A DNA stretch of 64,000 nucleotides from positions 62,972,879 through 63,036,878 of the forward strand of contig NC_044990.1 in NCBI RefSeq assembly GCF_008728515.1. Reading direction: 5' to 3'. Of the stretch, positions 36,157-48,190 are shown one piece after another. The first letter of the stretch is position 1, and every line of letters begins with the position of its first letter. Source of the stretch: Papio anubis (taxonomy: Eukaryota; Chordata; Mammalia; Primates; Cercopithecidae). The translations under genes were made by a program, and so were the position numbers. A model generated the notes under the pieces. The model was not told where the DNA came from. It worked only from the letters and a program-made list of their open reading frames with translations, and did not search any database.

Positions 36157-36446
36157 TTTTGAGACAGTGTCTCATTCTGCCACCCAGGCTGCAGTGTGGT
36201 GGAGCCATCTCAGTTTACTGCAACCTCTGACTCCCAGGCTCAAATGATCTTCCAGCCTCAGTCTCCCAAGTAGCTGGGACTACAGGCATGTGCACCATGC
36301 TTGGCTAATTTTTTGTGTGTATTTTTGATACAGAAAGAGTTTCACCATGTTGCCCAGGCTGGTCTCAAACTCCTGGGTTCGAGCAATCCGCCTGCCTTGG
36401 CCTCCCAAAGTGCTGGGATTACAGACATGAGCCACTGCACCTGGCC
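36157..36446 (-). mobile_element. Alu (AluJ-like)
   Basis: A full antisense Alu runs from GAGACAGTGTCTCATTCTGC to the 5' terminus CACCTGGCC. Its divergence and GTTGCCCAGGCTGGTCTCAA variant fit an old AluJ. The 79-codon minus frame at 36280-36519 is Alu-derived. Confidence 0.95.
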
Positions 36447-37570
36447 ACATAGTTCTTTTTAAAGTTACAAATTGTAGATTTGTCATTTTTTCCCCATGTA
36501 GCTTTACCACATGTTTCATACTATGGCTTCTCAGGTGTTGGATTTCAGATTGTTCTTTCTAAAGGCAGCAAACTGAATTTCCATCACTGAACGACTTCCT
36601 AACTGTTCTCTGATGTGTAATGCTAGACTACTCAAAAGATTATATCTGCTGACTCAATTTTTCTAAATCAGTAAGTGCCTTGAGTCTAGAACTCACTATA
36701 TTTTTACTCTGCCTGTTATGCATACTTTTAACTACCATATTTAAAAGTACCTTTTTTTTTAAATTATTTGTATTTGTTCACTTTTGAAATGATTGACCTC
36801 TTATTTTATATCAGGGTTGATATCTCTAAACTTTTGGAATTTCTTGGACTATGGGATCCTTCGACTCTAAAAGTTTATTTTAATAAGTTTTAACATAATA
36901 TAAAAATGAATTCTGAGAGTGAGGACAGAAATTAGGGTGAGGAAAAGTATCAGAAGCTAATTATCATTGGCATAAACGATAAAGATAAGAGGAGGAAGAC
37001 AGATAAATCATGCAGAAAATGTTGCTTACAAATCATTTGTATTTATAAAAAGATAAAATAAGAAGGAAAAATAGACACATTTTCACGAATAGACTGACAA
37101 GCTAGTCCTCTGAATGATTGAGTACTGCAAAGACAAATAAATAGACTGAGCTAAAACAAAAGATCAGACTATCAAATCAAACTCATGAATCAGAGCTCTT
37201 TTCCAGCGTCAAGCTTTACTGATAATTTCAAGGATATAAACACTGAAGAGTAACAGGCAAAGCAAGAAGATGTCTATGATAGCAAACATGGTTTTGTAGG
37301 TCATTTTTCCTCATACTGAATTTATTCCTGGGGACAGAGTCATAGATGAGGTTGCTAATTAGATAACTTGGAGCACCTCACACAGCAGGGAGCATATAGG
37401 TTATAAAATATCTCCACTTTATACTCCAGCATAAATGATGTATTTTAGAGTCCAGTAAGTCCATAGAGGCTAAGATTGTTTAACTTAAGCATTCCTAAAC
37501 CAGGAAAATTCTAAAAATATTTCAAAAATAAGGAGTCTTCTCCTAACAAACAACATTATTTATTTACCAT
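36447..37570. other. Unassigned sequence upstream of the retroviral remnant
   Basis: I see no LTR here that would be the 5' partner of the retroviral remnant downstream, and no gene. Confidence 0.45.
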
Positions 37571-37970
37571 GAGGTGAATGACTGGAATGCCTGGAAGGAG
37601 ATGAAACAAAGTAACTGCTTTCTTTGTTTCCTGGAAGCTGGAAGAGGAGACACTTTCAGGTGTGCATAACAGAGGGCTTATGTAGGACTCGATCTAAGCC
37701 TCTCAATTATACCAAGCTATCCGTGATAGACCAGGGATCTGATGAGAATCCCACTGACTTCCTGGAAAGGCTAAGAGGGGCCTTGGTAAAGCACACCTCT
37801 CCATCTCCTGATTTAGTCAAGGAACAATGAATCCTAAAGGATAAATGTAGTACTCAGGCAGGCCCTGATATCAGGAGGATGCTGCAGAAACAGGCCCTGG
37901 GACCGGATAGTACTTTAGAGAATCTCCTGAAAGTGACCACCTCAGTCTATTAAAATAGGTCACTGGAATA
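37571..37970 (+). pseudogene. Endogenous retrovirus (class I) gag capsid remnant
   Basis: This is a fragment of a gammaretrovirus-like Gag, the structural precursor protein of the virus core. The clearest part is the open frame 37624-37830. Its residues Q37-G38, E41, P43, F46, R49 and L50 match the conserved capsid major homology region pattern of class I endogenous retroviruses. A stop at 37828-37830 breaks the frame. Similarity continues in the same frame beyond it to about 37950 (for example DIRRMLQKQALGPDSTLENLL). No zinc knuckle, protease or polymerase follows. The copy cannot encode a functional protein. Confidence 0.75.
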
Positions 37971-38305
37971 GATTCTTGGATTCATTATACCTGAGTAAAT
38001 AACTTGAAAGCTGGCAGAGTTACCTCTGTTAACCCAGAAGAGCCCCCAAAGTACCAATGTGACGAGATCGGGGACCTCAAGCTAAAAGTCACACAAGATA
38101 AGTGTTAATAATAAACCTTTCATGAATGTGTTCTTTATAGTCTTGCCTATGCTTGCTGTCTTTACCTTTGTTGTGTTTTATACAATGGGGTACAATGTTA
38201 TTTTCAGAATGATTAGTATATTTCACGTCTATTTCTGTAATCTTTGGCATTAGATTCTCTCCTTTTATCTCTCTTTATATAATACACATATTTAATCCAT
38301 GCATA
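37971..38305. other. Sequence between gag and env remnants, origin unclear
   Basis: About 335 bases separate the gag remnant from the env tail. There is no trace of protease, reverse transcriptase or integrase, so most of the provirus was deleted or replaced. The AT-rich part at 38100-38300 does not look retroviral to me. Confidence 0.5.
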
Positions 38306-38500
38306 CTTAACCTTGTAAATATTGTTTCTACTAGCCCAGAGGCCATCAAATTCCAAACAATCAGGCAACTGGACCCTTGGACAATGACTCCCTTTCGCCA
38401 GGGACCCATAGATAGGCCTCTGGGAGAATTCTGACTGCTTTTCTCCCCAAAACAATGCCCTTGTCAGCAGGAAGTAGCTAAGACCAGTCATCATCCGTAT
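38306..38500 (+). pseudogene. Endogenous retrovirus env C-terminal tail remnant
   Basis: The plus-strand frame through 38310-38430 resembles the membrane-proximal end and cytoplasmic tail of the transmembrane envelope subunit of class I endogenous retroviruses. There is an LVNIVS block followed by EAIKFQ and a GPIDRPL block, in the expected order. No ectodomain, fusion peptide or immunosuppressive region is present. Frame damage and the fragment's size (under 70 codons) exclude function. The 217-codon minus-strand frame at 38213-38866 is antisense to this and the LTR and is not considered a gene. Confidence 0.6.
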
Positions 38501-38527
38501 TGCAATGGCAGTTAGATATGCCTCCCC

Positions 38528-39280
38528 TGTGAGGGCCCTAACCCTCAAGCCTGGAACCATGGCCCAAAGTGAGAACATATATTCCTGTCTTCCTGCTCGA
38601 CTGTTGCCTTTTCCAAAACCACCCATGGCCCACTCTGCCCCATCCATCCTGTGCCCATACAAACCCCAGGCTCCACCAGCAGAGGAGAGGAGGAAAAGAG
38701 GAAAAGTAGCTGGACATTGGAGACTATGGTTTGACGTTGAAGAGAAGCAGCTTGACTTCAAAGGGACAGCTTGATGGTGTTGCTTTGGAGAGGAGTCTAG
38801 GTAGGGATGGTTGGACTCTGGGAGATTATCTTCCTTTTCCATCTCCTTTTCAGCTCCCCTTCCCACGGAGAGCCACTTTCATAGGTAATAAAACCACCCA
38901 CATTTACCATCTCCAGTTTGTTTATAGGACCTTATTCCTCCCGGATGCTGGACAAGAACTCAGGTGCTGGTGCAAAAAACTGTCAGGCTGACCCTCCACT
39001 GACCTGTTAACAAATAAGCCTTCCATGGATGGCAAAGCTAAAAGACAACTGACTGTAACTCTCTTTCTGGAGTTTCAGGGGTCACTGGCAACCCCTTGAT
39101 GCTGCCACAGGGCCTCACAGAGTTTCACTTCTGCCAGTGCCCAAAGGCACTCGCCCTAGCTCCTGCACCTGCTCACCTGTTCTCCCCCTCCTGCAAGGGG
39201 TGGAACTCAGCAGGACCAAGTGAGTGGAGTCCGCCCCTGCTGGCATGGAAGTGGCCGGCTAGTCCTAGTGCCCATGCACT
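38528..39280 (+). mobile_element. Class I ERV 3' LTR (family not assigned)
   Basis: Starting near TGTGAGGGCCCTAACCC, the segment has LTR architecture. A promoter-type CATACAAACCCCAGG lies at about 38657, and a polyadenylation signal AATAAAAC at 38887-38894. Next come CCTTATTCCTCCCGGATGCT and GGACAAGAACTCAGGTGCTG (R/U5-like), then a GC-rich U5-like part to about 39280. The position directly after the env tail supports it being the 3' LTR. Both boundaries are approximate; the right end could be near 39012 instead. Confidence 0.65.
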
Positions 39281-39490
39281 CTAGTTCCCACCCACAAAGG
39301 GGTCAGGGAAAATTTCCTGCCTCAATGGAAGTGACCTCATGGAAATGGGAGTGAAAGGAACTGCAGGAGAGCAGTTTAACTCCTTCTGCAAACAAAATTC
39401 CATACAATCAAAAAAGAAAAAAAAAAAAAAGACAATGAAATAAACTTTACAATTATGTACAGAATAAAACGATGAAGAAAATAAGTGTAT
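39281..39490. other. Short region with poly-A run
   Basis: This is the flank after the LTR, with an A run at about 39416-39430. Nothing else is recognised. Confidence 0.5.
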
Positions 39491-39804
39491 AGGTTGAGTA
39501 CAGTGGCTCACATGTATAATCCCAGCATTTTGACAGGCTGAGGCAGACAGATGGCGTGAGTCCAGAACTTTCAGATCAGTCTGGTTAACATGGCAAAACC
39601 TCCTGTCTGCAAAAATACAGAAATTAGCTGGGCATGGTGTGTGCACCTGTGGTCCCAACTGCTGGAGAGGCTGAGGTGGGAAGTTTGCTTGAGCTCAGGA
39701 GGTCGAGATTTCAATGAAGTCAGATGGTGTCACTGCACTCCTGCCTGGGCAACAGAGTGAGACCCTGTCTCAAAAAAAAAATAAAAATAAATAAATAAAT
39801 AAAT
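39491..39804 (+). mobile_element. Alu (AluJ-like)
   Basis: A diverged sense Alu starts at GGTTGAGTACAGTGGCTCAC and ends GTGAGACCCTGTCTC followed by an A-rich (AAAT)n tail. The divergence suggests AluJ. Confidence 0.93.
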
Positions 39805-42800
39805 GTGTAACTTTAAGACAAAGACTAAATGTCAGTTTACAAGGATAAACTAAATATCCATATTCGTTTTCTGTTTATTTCTTGGTCTCTGGCTCCTCTG
39901 ATGAAGAAAGTGAGTGTTTAAGTGAAGAAATAGAGCAACAATTTGTAAACAGTACCTGATGTCCAATATTTGTAGAGATCCTTAAAGATAACCAGTACTT
40001 AATTCTAAAGTGCTTTTCTCTGGAATTGCTGAAATACATGGTAAAAAATGTTCTAATTCAATTGAGAAATTATGGGTTCAAAAATAATGTCTTCAGAAGA
40101 ATATATTACAAAAATATTGACACTTCCAAATAAGGAATGACATTCTTTAGAATATTGTCAGGATAAAGAACAATGGAACTACATAACTTATCAGGTGCCA
40201 GGCATTGTGCTACTTGAAAGTTGCTTAGAGTAATTTGAAAGTGATTATGTGGCTATAAAACTTAAATTTTGAGCGACAAATTTTAACATTAGAGTTGAAA
40301 ATTAAATAAAAAAGATTTGAGCTGATATTAAAATAATAAAATATTTTGTTTTCCATTTGTGAACAAGATATAGACTCATAAGGAAAATTTTACTAGTGTA
40401 TGTTGTTAAATAAGTAACTCATTGAACAATGATGCCTAAATAACATGACCCTTGAAAGGATTTTCTTGGTTTTGATGTAGTGATCCAATTTTTTACATAC
40501 CAATCACCCTTTTAGTTGTAGAAAATAAGAAGCTTCTATATGTGACAAGTATTCAAGATAACAAAAATGTAGGATCCTGAAGGAATTTGAAATACTGTAG
40601 TTTGGTAGCAAGCTTTAAAAGTTGGAATGTTCAGAGCTAAATATTAGATGATGGACATTATTTCAAAAATGTAACTGACCAAATATAGGAAAACATAAGG
40701 AATCAGCACTAACAGGTGGGAAAAATATATTATGGAAAATAGACTGCAGTTAAGTGTAATATGCAGTAACTTGAAAATGTAGATGTCAAAATTACCTAGC
40801 GCAGCATCATCTGGCTTTTGAACTTTTATGGTACAGAACAAGGTAATATAAACCCTGTGATACTTTATATTGTCTGGTCACTGTTGAAGAATTGTATTCC
40901 GTTCAAAGGCAATATTTAAAAATAGGACTTTTGCTTTTAAATCACATCATGCTAAAAGCCACTAATGTATCTTTCCTCATTATCACATAAATATATGTGG
41001 AGACTATGCAAAATGCAAGTGTCTGTCCGACTTGAGGATTACTCCAGTTAAATTTTATTTACTAAAGGAAAGAAAAAAATTAAAATATATGTATAATAAC
41101 ATTACAATTCATTCTTAGAAATAAATTGGTACCAACTTTCACCCAGTAGGTAGGGAATGGATTTGGCATTTCTTCACTAAGTTTACTTAGAAATGCAACA
41201 TTTTCTTCCACCAGAAAATGGTTTAACTCACTATCCAACTGTCTAAGTACATCATTCCAAGTGAGACAGGGTGTTGCCAGCCTCACTTCTTCTACTCCTT
41301 ATGGTTTAGGTGGAAAGAAAGTGGAGCATAGAGGCGAATGATTGAAGCAGTAATGTGTATAATGTTTATTACTCTTGCATAAAGAATTATCATGGAGAGA
41401 AATAATTGAAAACACTAGAGACTGAGTATTCTGGGCTGGTAAAAAAAAAAAAATGTAGACTGCCTTACCTTCTTTAAAGAATTTATATTGCTTCTACTTG
41501 GAGCAATATAAAAACTAAATAAAAATAAAAAGACTAAATTAAAAGTTTAAATTTAAAAAAGATTAAATAAAAAGAAGTTAGCTTAGTATGGTAGAGCTGC
41601 ATTATATGATGCCTGCTACACAGAAGCAATTAGACCAGGGCCTGAATTATACCTATTACTGCCAGGAGAGCATATTCTAAAATCCAAATGGAGACTGATT
41701 TAGACCAAAGTAAACTCACACACCATTTCTGAGCAGAAAAAATATACGAAGGAACAAAACCCATATCACAATAGATAAAATATCAAGGAAAATCAGGGAA
41801 ACTATTGCAAATTTTAAGAAAAATACTGAAGTGTAAAGAGAAAGAAATAGCATTCAGAAGGCTAAAAGAAAAATATAAGATACATGTCAATTTTCTGAAG
41901 AAAAGTGATAAAATGTTCAGGTAACTGATCAGCTAACTTTAGCTTCACATCCATGTTACAAGGGAAAAATAATTGGTCCCTATGCAATGATGGCAGGAGA
42001 CTATATAGGAAAAAAAATGAGATGGATGACACAAAACCAATAGTTAAACGCTGGGTAATCACACACAAATGAGATGAATAAGTCATATCATAAGTCCAGA
42101 TACGTTTTGGCTGCAGTAGAGTTTAAATGTAAAAAATCAAAACAAAATTTTAATGTAGGTTACTTGAAAATAAATTTGGAATAAGAAAATAATTTCAAAG
42201 TGTTGTGCTGTAAGAGGAAGATTAATATTTTAAAATAAATAAAAATAAAAACATTTCCACATTAACTGAAATAATAAATTTTTTAAAAACCTGCAAAAAT
42301 ACTTGAAACACTTATGGCAATCATGATTGAATGTCCTTTATTTATCTGATGATGTTATAAATGAAACTATCTGCATACATTTAGAGGTACGTTAGGATTT
42401 TTACGAGATAGACAGTAAAATCGGGGCTTCAAAGCAACACTTCTCTGAACCAAAGTTGAGTTTTTACCTCTTGACTCATAGGGTTTCCATTTTATTTTAT
42501 ATCTTCTACTTGTCTGCCTAAATAAATCAAATATTAATGGTACAACTTTTGTGTGTACTTACTGTCAATATATATCTATTCTATTGTTATAATGATCCTG
42601 TGTTTTTCAACTAAGTGGAATTCATCATCCTGTGAGATTTTTTTCATTTGCATGTGGAATAACCCAATAACAGAGAAGCAGAATTAACAGATGTTAGCCT
42701 ATCTTCACAATTTGTGTGAGCATATTTAAACTTTATAATTTAGGATCAAAACATATTACTGATTTTTATTTTTACTTATATTTTTCAGTTGTGTTTCCTT

Positions 42801-43210
42801 TCTCTGCTACTCTTCTTTATTCCTATACCACAATATTTTTCAACACCAAATCAGGGGATTTATAGATAACACTTTGATAATGTCTTTTAACAATATTGTT
42901 AAGGATGACATATTAAAGTGCCTTTTGCAAGTTAGTCATATCAATTCTATGCTCTGAGACTAAAGTGGTGTGAGGTTTAGGTATGATGTCAGACTTAGTG
43001 CTGGGATAAGGAGATCTGTAATCTGTTTCTCATGTTACATGAAGATGCAAATGATTGTGTTTTATGCTGCCTAATGATGTTGCTTTGGTTAACTGCTAAA
43101 ACAAAGTGTCTTCTTACAGACAGCCCTTCTAAAATGAATTGTTTTAAAACAAGTACCTCTCAATTAATCTGTAAAAGTTTCAATGTCAAAACACATTTTG
43201 TTCAGGCATT
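39805..43210. other. Long stretch without recognised gene
   Basis: AT-rich sequence includes an A-rich low-complexity patch at 41505-41580. The segment 41720-42000 (GGAAAATCAGGGAAACTATT, AAAAATACTGAAGTGTAAAG) has a faint L1/HAL1 ORF1-like texture that I cannot confirm. A weak MIR-like block (GGTGCCAGGCATTGTGCTAC) is at 40195-40214. Confidence 0.45.
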
Positions 43211-43228
43211 AAAAAAAAAAATCTTTAT

Positions 43229-43610
43229 TTCTAAAATGTGGCACATACACACCATGGAATACTATGCAGCCATAAAAAAGAATGGGTTTATATCCTTTGC
43301 AGGATGAAGCTGGAAGCCATAATTCTCAGAAAATAACACAAGAACAGAAAACCAAACACTGCATGTTCTCATTCATAAGTGGGAGTTGGACAATGAGAAC
43401 ACATGGACACAGGGAGGGGAACATCACACACAGGCGCCTGACGGGGGCTGGGGGCCAACGGGAGGGAGAGCATTAGGACAAATACTGAATGCATGCAGGG
43501 CTTAAAACCTAGATGATGGGTTGAGAGGTGCAGCAAACCACTATGGCACATGTATATATATGTAACAAACCCACCCACACGTTCTGCCCATGTCCCAGAA
43601 ATTAAAGTAA
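43229..43610 (+). mobile_element. 5'-truncated L1 (L1PA/PB-like) with target-site duplication
   Basis: This is only the last ~380 bases of an L1: the end of ORF2 (ACCATGGAATACTATGCAGC), the 3' UTR with the G-rich run GGGGGCTGGGGGCCAACGGG at about 43444-43463, and an A tail. The same A-run plus ATCTTTAT occurs on both sides (ending at 43228 and 43629), a clear target-site duplication. The frames at 43032-43307 and 43282-43476 are remnants of the ORF2 C-terminus and 3' UTR. Confidence 0.93.
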
Positions 43611-43629
43611 AAAAAAAAAAAATCTTTAT

Positions 43630-45245
43630 CCCTCATACTTACTTGAAACTTTCTAATCATTCATGTGCATGATGATCGTGTAGCCCTTTCAACCCTCATG
43701 GCACCCTTTCTCTACTTGAAGGAGGAGGAAGGTTAAATTCTATATTACCATCTCTCCTTTTTCGGACACTTGCATCAGATTCAGAAAGTTTCGTCTTGAA
43801 TAAAACAGTAGACTTTGGCAAAATAGAGTGTTAGCAGTGGCTGGATTTCCTAGCCTCTAGTTTTGTGGAGTGGTGCAGTGTGGTTGCTGCAATGATGATA
43901 ACCAAAGCAGAAGCATTAACTAAATCTCAATTTCAGCTGCAGTGGTGTGAGCTAGAAGCAAAAAGCCTAAAATAGCCCCTTAATTTCCAGTGCTTTAGCA
44001 CTTCCATAATTTTAAAATACATAATTTGTATTACTATCTTTATGATTATTGTTTTTTGACTTAAAATATGAATGGTAATATTTATTATCTACATCACCAC
44101 TTATTAAACAAACTATAAAAATCTATTTTTAAGAATGTAAGATTTTTTTGTGACTGAGAGGAGCTTATATGTATAAAAGACTATTTAGAATTACATAGAG
44201 TTTACTACTTCATTGAAATGACAAGTTTAAAAGGGCTAGTATTCTTTAATTATGGTTTACCTATTTATAAATATAAAAATTTTTTGTAAAATAAACCATT
44301 TGTTTTGAAGAAAGTTTAATTATTGTCTGATTATCTCAAATTTAATAGAATACCCTTAAACAATCAGCTAATTAACTACATTTATATTAGTGCTTATAAT
44401 GTTATTTTCCATGACTTCAAGAACTTGATGTTAACAAGCAGAAAAAGCACATTCTCCAAATACTTAAAAATCTCTTAGTAATAGTGTAATAAGTGAGAAT
44501 CTATTGATAAGAAAATTGGTAATATTTGCCAACATTCCTATGCTGTTAAATATTTTAAACACTCTAACAACCATACAAAGAGTGTTTCTAAATGTTACAC
44601 AAAGATGTCCATTCTATAAACTGGATTAATTTAATCACACTTATATTTAATTCTAAGTCTTCCCAGCTTTGTAAACCTCTCAGCTTCTAAGAAACAGACT
44701 TACCTCTGGGTACTTAAGTTTACTTGGTTTGTAACTTATGAGTTTCATTGACAGCAATTTCAATTTTAGACAGGATGGAGGATGCAGAAGTCAAGGTCGA
44801 TAACCTGCACAGTAGATTCTCGCTGTGGTAGAGCTGGGCCCGTTATTTTCTTATTTTCATCTCTAAGACAGTAGTTCATTATAAGTCTGCATCTTTGAGA
44901 TTGAATGTTTTCACTGCCTGCATCTTACGCATTCGTTATACCCGTACACGATTCTTTCTTTAACTACTTGACTGAAACCTACATAGTTTTAGTTGTCTGA
45001 AGTTACTTAATGGTTCTCATGGAAGTTTATCACCTTTATTTTTTCCCAGACTGGTTCCCTTTTCTTAATTAGATTCAATAGATGCAACTGTCTAAATAGT
45101 AAACACGGACCTGCCCAACTCACAGTCCTGCCATTGAACTTGCCTACTGCCTCATCTCTCCCTGACTCTCCGGAGATAACATGCTACAGAGACTGAATTC
45201 CCCCCTAAGAGCACACAAATGTATTAGAGAACGACATCAAGTTTA
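43630..45245. other. Unassigned AT-rich sequence
   Basis: There is no gene or named repeat that I can support. Confidence 0.45.
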
Positions 45246-45358
45246 AAAAACTAAATAATGATGGTTTCACCAGCGTATGCACATGCTTAAACTCATCAAG
45301 TTGTATACATTAAATAGCTGCACTTTTATGTATCAATAAAGCTATCTAAAAAAAATTA
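45246..45358 (+). mobile_element. L1M 3' terminal fragment
   Basis: The order GATGGTTTCACCAGCGTATG, AAACTCATCAAGTTGTATAC, TAAATAGCTGCACTTTTATG, TATCAATAAAGCT and an A run matches the extreme 3' end of old L1M elements. Confidence 0.7.
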
Positions 45359-46295
45359 AGGAAGCCAGCTAGACACTGGACATTTGCTAATGGGTATTAC
45401 CAGCATTAACACCTAATTCAGAGCAAAAAGAAGCAATAATTTTTTACAATGTATCATTTTTTTCAGATTACATCTACTTAACAAATAGTTCAGAATATTT
45501 CCTTCAATTTGGATATACCCTTTTTTCAACAATTGATTATGCATTTCCTTGTCTATATATCAATGTATTTTTTAAATACTTAGCCGTTTTTTCTCTTGAG
45601 AATATGAAAAATTTATTAGAGTAAGGCCTGAATACAATTTTGACAACTATTCAGTGCTCATGAGATGGTACTGTATGACTTAGAATTTTAAAATTTTCTA
45701 AGAATAATTTAATATAATGGTAAAAGCAATTATTGGCTTCTCTGGCCTTTGCATGACCCCTAATAATGTCACCTAAAATTTTATGAATATAAATTAGGTG
45801 ATGGAAGGATATTTAAGCTAGGGACAGCTTTAGGAATATTGCACTAGGGAAAAGGTTTTTGCCTTATTACATTTTGCCCATACAACTCATGTACAGTAAG
45901 ACTACAGCCTATTTCCAAAATACCTACAGGCTTTGTGACATCCATCGCACCTCCTAAGAATGTGTCAAACATTCTGTTCCCTAAGCTCGGTTACTTTGAG
46001 TCTCGTTAGGACATAAAAACTACTAAGTGAGAGTAAAGAGAAAGGTGGGCCAAGTATTTGTTAGTGGAAACTTTCCACACTAATGTATAGACAAATGCTC
46101 TATATTTCTAAAGTCATATTTTCATCTATTATTTTCAAGCAAGCTATTATGACCTGCAAAAATATTGTGACTTCATCATGAACCTGAAATGTTTACTAAT
46201 TGGAAAAGGTAGAATGAAATAAGCATAGATTTACATGTGTGCAGTTTTTCAGAAATATTGCACTGAAATCCCACATTCAGAAGTAAGCTATGTTA
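45359..46295. other. Unassigned sequence
   Basis: No gene or named repeat is recognised. There is a short GTATGTATGTAT repeat at about 46328-46340, just inside the next element. Confidence 0.45.
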
Positions 46296-46720
46296 TTCTG
46301 AGTTACTCAGAGAAACCAAGCCAATAGTATGTATGTATGTGTTATAAGACATTGGCTCATGTGGTTTTAGAGGCTGAGAAGTTCCAAAATCTGCAGTTAG
46401 CAAGCCAGAGACACATGAAAGCCAATGGTATAGTTCCAGTCCAAAACCAAGTCCGAAGGCAGAAGAAGACAGACATCTCAGCTTGAAGACAGTCAGGTAG
46501 AAACAAAATTCTCTCGTAGTGTTTTTTTGCTCTATTCAGGCTTAACAATTTATTGGATGTGGTCCACCCACTTAAGCAGGGCAGTGTGCTTTACTCAGTC
46601 CACTGGTACAAATGTTACTTTCATCCAGAAACACCTTAACTGACATACCCAGAATATGTTCAACCAAATAGCTGGGCATTTTGTGGCCCTTTCAAAGGGC
46701 CACATAAAATTGCTCATCAC
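46296..46720 (-). mobile_element. ERVL-type LTR (MLT2-like), antisense
   Basis: Read on the minus strand, it starts TGTGATGAGCAATTTTATGT near 46720. It runs through blocks equivalent to those in the LTR at 10820-11427: GTTTCTGGATGAAAGTAACA, TGAGTAAAGCACACTGCCC, GTGGGTGGACCACATCC, CTGAATAGAGC, GCTGAGATGTCTG. It ends near TTTCTCTGAGTAACTC. The two copies belong to the same family. The family name is tentative. Confidence 0.7.
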
Positions 46721-46764
46721 AAGTCCTAATAAAACAGCTAACAGTCAGACTTAAGAACTGTATC

Positions 46765-47046
46765 GCTGGGCGCTGTGGCTCAAGCCTGTAATCCCAGCAC
46801 TTTGGGAGGCTGAGACGGGCGGATCACGAGGTCAGGAGATCGAGACCATCCTGGCTAACATGGTGAAACCCCGTCTCTACTAAAAAATACAAAAAACTAG
46901 CCGGGCGAGGTGGCGGGCGCCTGTAGTCCCAGCTACTCGGGAGGCTGAGGCAGGAGAATGGCGTGAACCCGGGAGGCGGAGCTTGCAGTGAGCTGAGATC
47001 CGGCCACTGCACTCCAGCCTGGGTGACAGAGCGAGACTCCGTCTCA

Positions 47047-47071
<25 letters not shown>
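46765..47071 (+). mobile_element. AluYR-type (Old World monkey) Alu, full length
   Basis: This is a nearly consensus-like Alu with a ~27-base A tail. It has the linked variants GGCTCAAGCCTGTAATCCC, GAGACGGGCGGATCACGAGG, AAAAACTAGCCGGGCGAGGT and GAGATCCGGCCACTGC. A perfect 13-base target duplication AAGAACTGTATCG lies at 46753-46765 and 47072-47084. The insertion site TT/AAGA fits the L1 endonuclease preference. Low divergence plus perfect duplication mark it as one of the youngest insertions here. From memory, these variants define the cercopithecid AluYR subfamilies. Confidence 0.93.
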
Positions 47072-47079
<8 letters not shown>

Positions 47080-47489
47080 TATCGTTACTTTACTACTGTC
47101 TATTCCATACATCATATTGATATTAATGTAATTTTACTCTTTCACAGTTTTCTACTTTTATTAATGGGTAATTATGTCCTTTAAATAATATCATTCTTGT
47201 GATTGGAAAATTAAGCAAAGGAGGGAAATCTGTTCATCTTCTTTCCATCAAAATGTAGCTACTTTGTCCCGTTACTATTCCCATCCTGAAGCTTCTGTTA
47301 CTTCCAGAGGAAGCGTCCCTTTCAGGGCACTCAAATAGATTTTCCCTTGAGACTGCACTTTACTCACTTTATTTGTATGGTCCCTTGTGTCTGAAACAGG
47401 TGAATTAAGCCTAGGACTGCCAAAAAAAAAAAAAAAGTATCTTCTTTGAAGTTCCAAAGAGAAGTGCCCTGGTCAAGGCTGTCAAACAG

Positions 47490-47515
47490 GAAAATGATTT
47501 TTTTTTTTTTTTTTT
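47490..47515. repeat. Poly-T tract
   Basis: A run of about 20 T bases; a separate A run lies at 47420-47436. No element body is recognised for either. Confidence 0.8.
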
Positions 47516-47569
47516 GGTAGACATTGGTCACCTTTTCCTCCAGAATAGAGTCATAAACACAGTATTTAG

Positions 47570-47760
47570 GTTTTAAAGACAAAAGACTTGGCTTCAAATA
47601 AGAGCTCTGCCAATTTTTAGGTTTCTCAAGTAACTTAACCTTTCTGAACTGTATTTTTCCCTTTTATAAAACTCCGGCAGAGTCATTGTGAAATTAAATG
47701 AGACTATGTGTGTGAAATGCCAAATTGTTAGAGCTTGATTCTCAAATAGCATCAGGATGG
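47570..47760 (-). mobile_element. MIR fragment, antisense
   Basis: GAGCTCTGCCAATTTTTAGG, TCAAGTAACTTAACCTTTCT, GAACTGTATTTTTCCC and CATTGTGAAATTAAATGAGA reproduce the antisense MIR order. Confidence 0.75.
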
Positions 47761-48159
47761 ATGGTGGTGAAACATGATATTTTAAAAGAGTGTTGAAGTG
47801 ACTGAGGTAAAAAGATTTAGAATCTGCCTCCTCCTCTTTTTTTAACTCTCTTTTTTTCCGCTTACTTTTCTTTTTTCTTATCAGGATTATTCTTTCTAAC
47901 AATTCTCCTCCCTTAATTTTTCAATATGAGATTTTTTTTTGAGATGGGTTTTTGGAAGTCAGGAATGATGACACATCTCTGTGATTGCATGGCTAAACAC
48001 ATTACATATCAAAAACAGGAGAAAAATCATTGTGAATAAAACCCTTAAATACAAATCTCTGGTACATCTGTCTTCTAATTTATAGTAATTATGTCTACTA
48101 ATTTATAATAATATAAATAATTATGTCTAATAATTCATTCATAGTAAAATATTTATTTT
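47761..48159. other. Unassigned sequence
   Basis: Pyrimidine-rich at 47830-47880. No named element or gene. Confidence 0.45.
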
Positions 48160-48190
48160 ATGATTTATTTATTTATTTATTTATTTATTT
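48160..48190. repeat. (TTTA)n microsatellite at Alu tail
   Basis: About seven TTTA units directly adjoin the antisense Alu. It is probably an expanded poly-A tail. Confidence 0.9.

Noticed and set aside
38213..38866. 217-codon open frame on the minus strand
   Set aside because: It lies antisense to the retroviral env tail and LTR, has no recognisable domain, and its openness follows from the higher GC content of the LTR.
38505..39284. Several 60-90-codon proline-rich plus frames
   Set aside because: They fall in the LTR U3/R/U5 region and are compositional.
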